From: an uncultured Flavobacteriales bacterium
Lineage (GTDB): Bacteria; Bacteroidota; Bacteroidia; Flavobacteriales_E; Vicingaceae
Reading direction: 5' to 3'
NCBI GenBank assembly: GCA_937925525.1
Contig: CALALS010000170.1
Location: forward strand, 1 to 6,538
DNA length: 6,538 nt
A program made the translations under genes and the position numbers. Shown here piece after piece: positions 1-6,223 of the stretch (within the stretch, counting starts at the first letter, position 1; each line of letters opens with the position of its first letter). The notes beneath the pieces were generated by a model. The model did no database searches, was not told where the DNA came from, and saw only the letters and a program-made list of their open reading frames with translations.

Positions 1-572
1 AAGGATTCAAATTTATCTCTTATGCAGTATGGTGGATTAGACAATCTATTCTTAAAGCCGCTGCCGATAATTCAAGAACCATTCGTTTGCCTCACAACAG
101 ATTGGGTGAAATTCAAAAGCTCAATAAAATGACGCTTGAATTTACTCAGAAAAACGAAAGAGAACCTACTACCGAAGAGCTAAGCAAGATTGCCGAAATG
201 GACCAGAAAAAAGTGGAAACACTTCTTAAAATATCTAAAAAACATGTTTCCATTGACGCACCTGTTAGTACAGATGATGAATCAAGCAGCTTAGTTTCCT
301 TACTAGAAAACAAAGACATTGATTCTCCTACTGACAACCTCATCAAAGAATCGCTTAAAAGCGAATTAGAATCTAGCCTTAGCAAATTAAAAGGTATAGA
401 AGGAGAAGTTATCAAATTATTCTACGGAATTGGTAGAAAAACTGAGATGAGCTTAGAAGAAATAGGCAATAACTTTGGCCTTACAAGAGAAAGAATAAGA
501 CAGATTAAAGAAAGAGGTCTTAGAAAGCTCAGAAGAATTTCTACTTCCAAAGAGTTACAGGCATATTTATAA
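1..572 (+). CDS. rpoD: RNA polymerase primary sigma factor RpoD/SigA, 5'-truncated by the window
   Basis: Sigma-70 family primary sigma factor, which directs core RNA polymerase to housekeeping promoters. The reading frame is open from base 3, so the gene starts upstream of the window; an internal TTG at 87 is not the true start. The visible 189 residues begin in region 2.3/2.4 with YAVWWIRQSILKA and IRLP (bases 18-92), the -10-recognition helix. A region 3 segment follows (EIQKLNKM, then REPTTEELSKIAEM). After an acidic, serine-rich linker comes region 4 with the helix-turn-helix GLTRERIRQIKERGLRKLRR (about 477-536), which reads the upstream promoter element. Bacteroidota RpoD proteins are short, about 285-290 residues, so roughly 100 N-terminal residues are missing here. 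The family call is very secure. The assignment as the primary rather than an alternative sigma rests on the near-canonical 2.4 and 4.2 motifs. A terminator-like hairpin lies 30 bases after the stop. Confidence 0.96.
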   Translation, partial: GFKFISYAVWWIRQSILKAAADNSRTIRLPHNRLGEIQKLNKMTLEFTQKNEREPTTEELSKIAEMDQKKVETLLKISKKHVSIDAPVSTDDESSSLVSLLENKDIDSPTDNLIKESLKSELESSLSKLKGIEGEVIKLFYGIGRKTEMSLEEIGNNFGLTRERIRQIKERGLRKLRRISTSKELQAYL

Positions 573-602
573 TACCCTTTTCATATTTTAGTGTTAGTTT
601 AT

Positions 603-626
603 GGGAGCTCGAGAGGGCTCCTTCTC
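603..626 (+). terminator. Terminator-like hairpin after rpoD
   Basis: GGAGC (604-608) pairs with GCTCC (617-621). The stem continues inward through a T-G wobble and C610-G615 to close a GAGA loop (611-614), a GNRA-type tetraloop. A G-T wobble at 603/622 extends it outward. The sequence after the stem is T-rich but interrupted (TTCTCACTTT), so it is a weak intrinsic terminator by E. coli standards. Its position between rpoD and the promoter of the next gene supports a termination role. It could instead stabilise the mRNA 3' end. Confidence 0.6.
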
Positions 627-662
627 ACTTTATAGAACTCTGATTTTAAACAAAAACTGTAC

Positions 663-692
663 TTTGTAGTTTGATTATACATGCTACTTTTG
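663..692 (+). promoter_or_regulatory. Bacteroidota-type sigma-A promoter, -33 TTTG and -7 TAnnTTTG
   Basis: TACTTTTG at 685-692 matches all six fixed positions of the -7 consensus TAnnTTTG. TTTG at 663-666 lies 18 bases upstream, within the spacing accepted for Bacteroidota promoters. The ATG of the DUF5916 gene begins only 10 bases after the last base of the box. With the usual start point a few bases past the box, the 5' leader would be about 3-7 nt. A second TTTG at 670-673 is too close to serve as the -33 element. The start site is inferred, not measured. Confidence 0.65.
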
Positions 693-701
693 CAACCCTA
701 A

Positions 702-2936
702 ATGAAATCATCGCTAGTCATAGTTTTATTTTTTCTCTTTACTCATGTAATTTACGCACAAGAAGACAATAGCTATTATATAAATAAAGCTAGCTCAGAA
801 ATTGAATTAGATGGAATATTGGATGAGCAAGCTTGGAAAGATTGTCAAGTACTATCTAATTTTGTTCAGCAACTTCCTTACGACACATCTTTAGCAGAAA
901 CCAAAACAGAAGTCTTTCTTACCTACTCCGATGCAGGACTTTATGTTGGAGTAATTTGTTACGATAATCGCCCGGATAAAAGCTATACCATTCAATCTTT
1001 AAAAAGAGATTTCTCTTTTCCTGCCTCTGATGCTTTTCAGTTTAGCATTGACCCCTACGGTGATATGACTAACGGATTTGCTTTCGGCATCAACCCTTAT
1101 GGCGTTCAAAGAGAAGGAATGCTTGCAGGAGGCGGAAGCTTTGGAGTTAGTACCGACTGGGATTGTAAATGGTATTCCAGAGCAAAAATATTGGAAGGTA
1201 AATGGCAAGCAGAAATGTTCATTCCTTTTAAATCCATTCGTTTTAAAGAAGGGGTTTGTAACTGGAAAATGAATTTTGCCAGAAACAATTATAAAATAAA
1301 CGAAACATCCGTTTGGAGTCCGGTGCCCAGAAACTTTAATGTTGCAGCGCTTGCTTTTTGTGGTGATTTAAAATGGGATGAAGAAGTAAACAAGTCAGGA
1401 ACCAATGTTTCCATTATTCCTTATGTAAGCGGAGCAGTTACCGAAGATTTTTCAGACCCGGATGGCACACAGTATAAAGCAAATGCCGGTTTTGATGCTA
1501 AAATAGGTATCACCTCATCGCTTAATTTAGATTTAACCGTAAACCCTGATTTTAGCCAGGTAGAAGTAGATAATCAAGTAACTAACATTAGTCGATTTAG
1601 CTTATTTTTTCCTGAAAAGAGACAGTTTTTTATTGAAAACTCTGACCTTTTTGGGAATATGGGATTTCGCAAAATTAGACCTTTCTTCTCCAGACGTATA
1701 GGCATTGCATTTAATCCCACCACCGGAATTTATGAGCAACAACCTATTTTAGGCGGAGCCAGACTTAGCGGTAAGCTAAACAAAGACTGGCGATTAGGAG
1801 CTTTAAACATGACTACTCCTTTTAACAGAGGTATTTCACAACCCACCCAAAACTATTCAGTATTGGTTTTGCAACGGCAAGTACTTACTAACTCTAATAT
1901 TACAGCGTTTATAGTTAATCGGCAAGCTTTGAGTACCGACAGTACAGGTGATTTTTATTATCACCCAACCAATTTCAACAGAGTAATTGGTGCCGACTTC
2001 AATTATGCCAGTAAAGACAATAAATTTATAGGTAAGGCATTTATTCATCAATCCATTGATGCTAAAAACCCGGGAAGACAAGGTACTAACGCTACTTTTT
2101 TCTTGTACAACACACAAAATTGGCGATTGATGTGGAATCATGAGTATGTGGGCAGAAACTATAATGCCGAAGTAGGATTTGTTCGTAGACTTGGAGTTTA
2201 CAGGCTTGAGCCGGAAATTACGTATCGCTTTTACCCTAAATCCAACAAAATAATCTCCCATAACTTTAGCATCTATGAAGATGCCTATTTAAGCGATTCA
2301 CTTCAGCTGATTGATGCTTTTACACAATTTAACTACAATATTAACTTCTTTAACACTTCGGGCTTAGAGCTTAAAGCCAGAAATATTTATACACTTCTTC
2401 GTTTCGATTTTGACCCGTCAGGTAAGGATAGTGTGCCTTTATTAGAAGGCACTGAATACAGCAACAATCAATTTGCAATTTGGTATGGCTCTGACCAACG
2501 TAAGAAGTTTACTTACAGTTTTTACGCAGAAGGAGGAAGTTATTTCAATGGTGAAATATACCGAGTAAACCCTGGGTTTTCTTACCGTTTTCAACCTTAC
2601 GGCTCTTTTGGGCTTGGACTTGACCAAACAGAAATACGACTGCCCGACCCTTATTTAGATGCCAGCTGGACCGTTTTCGGACCTAAAGTTGAGCTTACGC
2701 TTACCAATAGCCTCTTCTTTAACCTATTTGTGCAGTATAACTCACAAGCAAATAATGTAAACGTAAATAGCCGTTTGCAATGGCGATTTGCTCCTTTAAG
2801 TGATTTATTTATTGTTTACACCGATAACTATTATGCCGAATCAGACTTTAGCTCGCTAAGCAATCCTGACTTTATGATTAACGGAAAGAAAAACAGAGCC
2901 TTGGTTATAAAACTACTGTACTGGTTTAGCGTTTAA
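702..2936 (+). CDS. CBM9-like/DUF5916 secreted beta-barrel protein
   Basis: 744-residue predicted outer-membrane protein of the DUF5916 family, often annotated as carbohydrate-binding family 9-like domain protein. Substrate and function are unknown. Residues 1-19 form a signal peptide (short basic N-end, hydrophobic VIVLFFLF, cleavage near IYA|Q), which supports the ATG at 702. Residues about 28-225 look like the CBM9/DOMON-type beta-sandwich: ELDGILDEQAW near the start, repeated aromatic strands, and IPFKSIRF at 174-181. The rest is the DUF5916 region, with the family signature FPEKRQFFIENSDLFG starting at residue 303. The C-terminal half alternates polar and aromatic residues as in barrel strands and ends in LLYWFSV, consistent with a last barrel strand. 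Length is normal and no frameshift is seen. The gene stands alone between its own promoter and the downstream operon. It is not next to SusC/SusD genes, so a polysaccharide-locus role is not supported here. Confidence 0.88.
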   Translation: MKSSLVIVLFFLFTHVIYAQEDNSYYINKASSEIELDGILDEQAWKDCQVLSNFVQQLPYDTSLAETKTEVFLTYSDAGLYVGVICYDNRPDKSYTIQSLKRDFSFPASDAFQFSIDPYGDMTNGFAFGINPYGVQREGMLAGGGSFGVSTDWDCKWYSRAKILEGKWQAEMFIPFKSIRFKEGVCNWKMNFARNNYKINETSVWSPVPRNFNVAALAFCGDLKWDEEVNKSGTNVSIIPYVSGAVTEDFSDPDGTQYKANAGFDAKIGITSSLNLDLTVNPDFSQVEVDNQVTNISRFSLFFPEKRQFFIENSDLFGNMGFRKIRPFFSRRIGIAFNPTTGIYEQQPILGGARLSGKLNKDWRLGALNMTTPFNRGISQPTQNYSVLVLQRQVLTNSNITAFIVNRQALSTDSTGDFYYHPTNFNRVIGADFNYASKDNKFIGKAFIHQSIDAKNPGRQGTNATFFLYNTQNWRLMWNHEYVGRNYNAEVGFVRRLGVYRLEPEITYRFYPKSNKIISHNFSIYEDAYLSDSLQLIDAFTQFNYNINFFNTSGLELKARNIYTLLRFDFDPSGKDSVPLLEGTEYSNNQFAIWYGSDQRKKFTYSFYAEGGSYFNGEIYRVNPGFSYRFQPYGSFGLGLDQTEIRLPDPYLDASWTVFGPKVELTLTNSLFFNLFVQYNSQANNVNVNSRLQWRFAPLSDLFIVYTDNYYAESDFSSLSNPDFMINGKKNRALVIKLLYWFSV

Positions 2937-2947
2937 GGCAAACGAAG

Positions 2948-2978
2948 TTTTTAATGTTGTGTTTAAAATTTATCTTTA
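2948..2978 (+). promoter_or_regulatory. Candidate promoter of the DUF2520-HAD-UbiA-Maf operon
   Basis: TATCTTTA at 2971-2978 matches the Bacteroidota -7 consensus TAnnTTTG except for the final base. A T-run at 2948-2951 sits 19 bases upstream but lacks the G of the -33 TTTG element. The predicted leader to the TTG start at 3022 would be about 40 nt. This is the best match in the 85-base gap between the two genes. The -33 element is poor, so the call is tentative. Confidence 0.35.
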
Positions 2979-3021
2979 GCTATTCTATTTCATCGTTACA
3001 AAATAAAACATCGGGTTATCA

Positions 3022-3780
3022 TTGATTAAAATTGGCATCATAGGTTCGGGTAATGTGGCCACACATTTGGCAAATGGCTTAAGCAAAACAGCCAATGTGA
3101 TAGGCATTTACAGTAAAACCAAAGCAAACGCTACTACTCTTGCCAAAAAAGTAAAAAGTAAATTCGTTTCGCTAAGTGAACTGGAAGCAAATGCTGAACT
3201 TATTATTATTGCCGTTAATGACGACCAGATAGAAAAAGTAGCCAAGCAGCTGAAATCAAGTAAGAAGTTAATTGTACATACATCGGGCAGCGTAAGTAGC
3301 GAAGTATTGAAGAAAGCGAGAATAAGCAACTACGGAGTGTTTTATCCGCTGCAAACCTTTTCAAAAAGTAAAAAGGTAGATTTTAGCAATATTCCCATTT
3401 GTGTGTATAGTCCCAACAAAAAATCCTTGAGTATATTAAAAAAACTAGCCTCTGCCCTCTCCGGCAATGTAACTGTAATTGATGATGAGCAGCGCAAGAT
3501 TATTCATTTAGCGGCCGTGTTTGCCTGCAACTTTAGCAACCACATGTACGCTATTGCCGATGACATCCTGAAAGAAAATAACTTGTCGCTTGACCTTTTA
3601 AAACCTCTGATTGCAGAAACTGCCAATAAAATACAACGTATAACACCAAAAGAAGCACAAACCGGCCCTGCTAAACGAAAAGACAACAACACCATCAAAA
3701 AACAACTGAAAATGCTAGAAGACAATGCCGATTGGCAAAAAATATATAAACTTGTCACCCAAAATATACAGAAGCAATAA
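3022..3780 (+). CDS. Rossmann-like and DUF2520 domain-containing protein
   Basis: 252-residue putative NAD(P)-binding protein of unknown reaction. The N-terminus IKIGIIGSGNVATHLA (residues 2-17) is a dinucleotide-binding glycine motif of the GxGxxA type on the first Rossmann strand. A second Rossmann strand ends near IIIAVNDDQI. The C-terminal DUF2520 half has the recognisable YPLQTFS segment (about 111-117), the helical HLAAVFACNFSNHMYAIADD segment (about 157-176), and near the end TPKEAQTGPAKRKDNNTI. The start is TTG: an in-frame TAA lies at 3004, no ATG or GTG occurs between it and the glycine motif, and the motif must be at the N-terminus. The family resembles F420-dependent NADP oxidoreductases and ketopantoate-reductase-like folds. 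It is the first gene of a tightly packed operon, and its stop codon directly abuts the next start. Confidence 0.88.
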   Translation: MIKIGIIGSGNVATHLANGLSKTANVIGIYSKTKANATTLAKKVKSKFVSLSELEANAELIIIAVNDDQIEKVAKQLKSSKKLIVHTSGSVSSEVLKKARISNYGVFYPLQTFSKSKKVDFSNIPICVYSPNKKSLSILKKLASALSGNVTVIDDEQRKIIHLAAVFACNFSNHMYAIADDILKENNLSLDLLKPLIAETANKIQRITPKEAQTGPAKRKDNNTIKKQLKMLEDNADWQKIYKLVTQNIQKQ

Positions 3781-4302
3781 TTGGAAAATTATCTCTCAAA
3801 ATATAAACAAATAAAAGCCGTGCTGCTGGATGTAGATGGCGTATTGACTGACGGAACCGTAGCCCTTCTTCCCAACTCTGAATTGGTAAGAACCCTGCAC
3901 AACAAAGACAGTTACATCATTCAATTAGCCGTAAAGAAAGGCTTAAAAGTGGGCATTATTACCGGAGGAAGCTCCGAAACGGTGAAAGAAAGACTAGAAG
4001 GATTAGGCGTGCAAGATGTCTTCTTAAAGTCATACCATAAAATAAAGGTGTATGAAGATTACCTAAAGAAATACAGCCTTACTGACAATGACGTGCTTTA
4101 TGTTGGTGACGACCTACCCGATTACGAAGTAATGAAACGTGTGGCACTGGCCTGCTGCCCTGCCGATGCCGTTCACGAAATAAAAGAAATATGCCACTAC
4201 ATCTCTTACAACAATGGCGGTAAAGGAGCCGTAAGAGATATCCTTGAGCAACTGCTTAAAGCCCAAGGTTTGTGGATGGATAAGGATTGTTTCTCATGGT
4301 AA
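3781..4302 (+). CDS. HAD-family phosphatase, KdsC-like (subfamily IIIA/C0)
   Basis: 173-residue cytoplasmic HAD phosphatase of the small, cap-less KdsC type, whose best-known member removes phosphate from Kdo-8-phosphate in lipopolysaccharide synthesis. Motif I is LLDVDGVLTDG with nucleophile D17 and acid/base D19; motif II is T61 in IITGG; K87 is the likely motif III lysine; motif IV is GDDLPD (109-114), which binds Mg2+. Length is normal for KdsC. The KdsC-type KDG segment reads KDSY here (42-45), a change of glycine to serine near the active site. No kdsA, kdsB or kdsD lies nearby, so Kdo-8-phosphate is only one possible substrate and I give no symbol. The start is TTG at 3781, in the same frame as the upstream gene and immediately after its TAA; no in-frame ATG precedes motif I. 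The 3' end overlaps the prenyltransferase gene. Confidence 0.85.
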   Translation: MENYLSKYKQIKAVLLDVDGVLTDGTVALLPNSELVRTLHNKDSYIIQLAVKKGLKVGIITGGSSETVKERLEGLGVQDVFLKSYHKIKVYEDYLKKYSLTDNDVLYVGDDLPDYEVMKRVALACCPADAVHEIKEICHYISYNNGGKGAVRDILEQLLKAQGLWMDKDCFSW

Positions 4303-5276
4303 AACACTGGTTAAATTTAGTACGTTGGGGTAATTTAGTAATCATTGCCGTGTGCATGTATGCCATTCGGTTTGGTGTAATTTATCCTTTTTTAAATCAA
4401 GTAAAAATTCCGTTTCAGTTAAACGAGCTTGCCTTTCTTTCATTGGTATTATCTACCCTATTCATTGCTGCGGGAGGCTATATTATTAATGATTACATCG
4501 ACCAGGATGCAGATGAGTACAATCGTCCGGATAAACTCATCATTAACAAACACATTAACGAAGAAGTAGCGCTTAATCGCTATTACATTATTTCATTTAT
4601 CGGCTTGTTACTAAGTATTTATCCCGCCTTTGAAGCCAATAACTTTAACTTAATACTTATACAAGCCGGAGCAGTAGGTGCTTTGTATTTTTACGCTACC
4701 GCATTTAAAGCCATTCCGTTTTTGGGAAATGCCGTAGTAGCTTTAATGGGCGCATTGGTGCCGCTAACGGCAGGGCTGTACGACCTTTTACTGCTTAGCT
4801 TTAACCAGGAAGCCATTGTAATGCAAGAAGGCGTAATGATTACGTTGGAAGATTTTCCCATAGTGCTAAGCGTATTGTTCAGATACATCATTGGCTTTTC
4901 GGTGTTGGCATTTTTACTGCATTTAATACGAGAAATGGTAAAAGACATGGAAGACGAATATGGCGACAACCTTAGCGAAACCACTACCACAGCCGTAGTG
5001 TGGGGAGCCAAAACAGTAGGTATTGTAAGCATTGGCTTTACTATGGTGCTGGTAGGATTAATAAGCGGTGTTATCTATTTTCAATACAAAATGGAAGACG
5101 TGCTTTCGGGTATTTACTTAGGAATTACTATATTACTGCCAAGCGTTTTTGTAATTATGAAATTACTTACCGCTGAAGACAAAAAAGATTATCATAAAAT
5201 TGGCAACTTGTTAAAACTGATGATGCTCTTCGGAATTTTGTATGCCCCAGTAGTGTTTTACAGATTGTATATATGA
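4296..5276 (+). CDS. UbiA-family prenyltransferase, annotated in related genomes as geranylgeranylglycerol-phosphate geranylgeranyltransferase
   Basis: 326-residue integral membrane prenyltransferase with about eight or nine hydrophobic segments. Both Mg2+-diphosphate motifs are intact. The first is NDYIDQDADEYNRP, giving N65-D66-x2-D69-x3-D73. The second is REMVKDMEDEYGD, giving D217-x2-D220-x3-D224. UbiA enzymes transfer a polyprenyl group from its diphosphate to an acceptor. In archaea this branch adds the second geranylgeranyl chain to geranylgeranylglyceryl phosphate to make ether lipids. In Bacteroidota the real acceptor is uncertain, and a quinone or other lipid remains possible. I chose the ATG at 4296 over the in-frame TTG at 4287: AAGGA at 4282-4286 sits nine bases before the ATG, as a Shine-Dalgarno site would. 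The start overlaps the phosphatase gene by 7 nt, and the TGA overlaps the maf ATG. Confidence 0.85.
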   Translation: MVKHWLNLVRWGNLVIIAVCMYAIRFGVIYPFLNQVKIPFQLNELAFLSLVLSTLFIAAGGYIINDYIDQDADEYNRPDKLIINKHINEEVALNRYYIISFIGLLLSIYPAFEANNFNLILIQAGAVGALYFYATAFKAIPFLGNAVVALMGALVPLTAGLYDLLLLSFNQEAIVMQEGVMITLEDFPIVLSVLFRYIIGFSVLAFLLHLIREMVKDMEDEYGDNLSETTTTAVVWGAKTVGIVSIGFTMVLVGLISGVIYFQYKMEDVLSGIYLGITILLPSVFVIMKLLTAEDKKDYHKIGNLLKLMMLFGILYAPVVFYRLYI

Positions 5277-5860
5277 ACCCACTAAAAGAAAAGCTAAGCG
5301 ATATAGATGTGGTGCTGGGTACTAAATCTCCCAGAAGACACCAGCTGCTAAAAGCCCTTGACATACCCTTTACCATTATTACCAAAGAAGTAGAAGAAAC
5401 CTATCCCGATGAGTTGGAAAATGAAGAGATACCTATTTATTTGGCCGAACTAAAAGCAGCCGCTTTTGATGGTAAGTTAGCCGACAAACAACTACTCATT
5501 ACCTGCGATACCGTAGTGTTTTTGCACGGAGAACTGATAGGCAAGCCCAAAAACGAAGAAGATGCCAAAGCCATGCTAAACAAACTTTCTGACGACACCC
5601 ATGTAGTAATAAGCGGTGTGTGCCTTAAAAGCAAAGGCAAACAGCATAGCTTTTACGAAAAAACCCGAGTACACTTTAACCCACTATTTCCGCACGAAAT
5701 AGACTATTACATTAACCAATACCATCCGTTAGACAAAGCCGGCAGTTACGGCATACAAGAGTGGATAGGCTACATAGGCGTAAACAAAATAGAAGGCTGT
5801 TACTACAATGTAATGGGCTTGCCCCTACAACGGCTTTACAAAGAATTGCTTAAGTTTTAA
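5273..5860 (+). CDS. maf: Maf family nucleoside triphosphate pyrophosphatase
   Basis: 195-residue cytoplasmic Maf protein. The family hydrolyses non-canonical or excess NTPs (dTTP/UTP for the YhdE type) to monophosphate and pyrophosphate, and is linked to septum formation and nucleotide-pool cleaning. The expected residues are present with YhdE-like spacing: the loop TKSPRR (17-22), K61, D79 in CDTVV, K91 in GKP, and Q162 in DKAGSYGIQ. The end carries GLPLQRLY. Two signature positions differ: T17 replaces the first serine of SxSPRR, and C78 replaces the usual alanine before the catalytic aspartate. Both look compatible with activity. The length is standard. The ATG overlaps the preceding TGA in an ATGA junction, implying translational coupling to the prenyltransferase gene. 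It is the last gene of the operon. Confidence 0.92.
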   Translation: MNPLKEKLSDIDVVLGTKSPRRHQLLKALDIPFTIITKEVEETYPDELENEEIPIYLAELKAAAFDGKLADKQLLITCDTVVFLHGELIGKPKNEEDAKAMLNKLSDDTHVVISGVCLKSKGKQHSFYEKTRVHFNPLFPHEIDYYINQYHPLDKAGSYGIQEWIGYIGVNKIEGCYYNVMGLPLQRLYKELLKF

Positions 5861-5894
5861 AGCATTTCCCTTTATCATTTCTTATCATAACAAC

Positions 5895-5966
5895 TGTCAT
5901 CCTGAGCATTTGAGATTAAGAGGAGAAAGCAACGCTTTCGGATGTGGTTTTTATGGAAGGATGATA
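5895..5966. repeat. Degenerate CATCCT/AGGATG intergenic dyad
   Basis: TCATCCT (5897-5903) pairs perfectly with AGGATGA (5958-5964). A G-T wobble and a T-A pair extend it to nine pairs (5895-5903 with 5958-5966). A closer alternative right arm, GGATG at 5940-5944, pairs with CATCC at 5898-5902. The left arm reads TGTCATCCTGAGC, which I recall as a common opening of short interspersed palindromes in Bacteroidota and other genomes. This is probably a decayed copy. It is the only dyad shortly after the maf stop codon, so it may also end the operon transcript, although no T-run follows. Confidence 0.5.
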
Positions 5967-5990
5967 ACAAAATAGAAAAGCAAAGCTTTC
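5925..5990. repeat. Two related short hairpins, GAAAGC/GCTTTC
   Basis: GAAAGC (5925-5930) and GCTTTC (5934-5939) form a perfect 6-bp stem with loop AAC. Fifty bases further on, AAAGC (5977-5981) and GCTTT (5985-5989) form a 5-bp stem with loop AAA. The second is an imperfect copy of the first, with one extra A and one loop change. The first lies inside the CATCCT dyad and the second just outside it. Function is unknown. Confidence 0.45.
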
Positions 5991-6013
5991 AGTAAGATTG
6001 TATTTTAAAGTAT

Positions 6014-6223
6014 GACCAACTATAATTAAAGATTCACCAACTTGTTACAAAGATTTACGAACTTGAATTGAAGATTTAGGTTCATGAATCTAAGTTTTAC
6101 GTTCCTGAATTCGAGATTTAGGTTCCTCAGAAGAGCAAATAGGTTCCTTTTTGTTGCAAATAGGTTCCTCAGAAGAGCAAATAGGTTCCTAAAACCTTTG
6201 CCGAAGTACCTATTTGTTGCGAA
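6014..6223. repeat. Tandem array of ten 21-bp units
   Basis: Units start at 6014, 6035, 6056, 6077, 6098, 6119, 6140, 6161, 6182 and 6203, exactly 21 bases apart. The core TAGGTTCCT is identical at 6119, 6140, 6161 and 6182. It is TACGTTCCT at 6098, TAGGTTCAT at 6077, TACGAACTT at 6056, CACCAACTT at 6035 and GACCAACTA at 6014. The tails define two subfamilies: units 1-3 and 5 end in AGATT (unit 4 in AGTTT), and units 6, 7 and 8 end in GCAAA. Units 6 and 8 are identical over all 21 bases. Unit 10 matches unit 7 at 16 of 21 positions. The tail of a further degraded unit is visible before 6014 (TTAAAG shared with unit 1). No gene, transposase or CRISPR-type repeat-spacer structure accompanies the array, and its role is unknown. 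Confidence 0.85.
6176..6218. repeat. 9-bp perfect inverted repeat at the end of the 21-bp array
   Basis: CAAATAGGT (6178-6186) is the exact reverse complement of ACCTATTTG (6208-6216), separated by 21 bases. A G-T wobble and an A-T pair extend it to 11 pairs (6176-6186 with 6208-6218). A competing short stem, AGGTT (6183-6187) with AACCT (6193-6197), shares the left arm. No T-run follows, so it is not a standard terminator. Confidence 0.6.

Noticed and set aside
1857..2261. 134-residue minus-strand reading frame inside the DUF5916 gene
   Set aside because: It lies entirely within a well-supported gene in the other orientation and resembles no known protein. The same applies to the other antisense frames across the coding regions.
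2939..2952. Terminator after the DUF5916 gene (AAAC GAA GTTT followed by T's)
   Set aside because: The stem has only four pairs, mostly A-T, too weak to call.
4287..4295. TTG at 4287 as the start of the prenyltransferase
   Set aside because: The ATG at 4296 is a better codon, has AAGGA at a suitable distance, and retains the whole family domain. The extra three residues add nothing.
3781..4302. Pseudogene split: DUF2520 and phosphatase as one gene broken by a stop codon
   Set aside because: Both halves are full-length members of separate families that normally occur as distinct proteins, so the TAA is a true gene boundary.
6014..6223. CRISPR array
   Set aside because: The units are contiguous, with no unique spacers between the 21-bp repeats, the repeats diverge, and no cas gene is present.
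6014..6223. Replication origin iterons
   Set aside because: The unit length fits, but there is no initiator gene, no DnaA-box-like sequence and no clear unwinding element tied to the array. Left open under the array finding.
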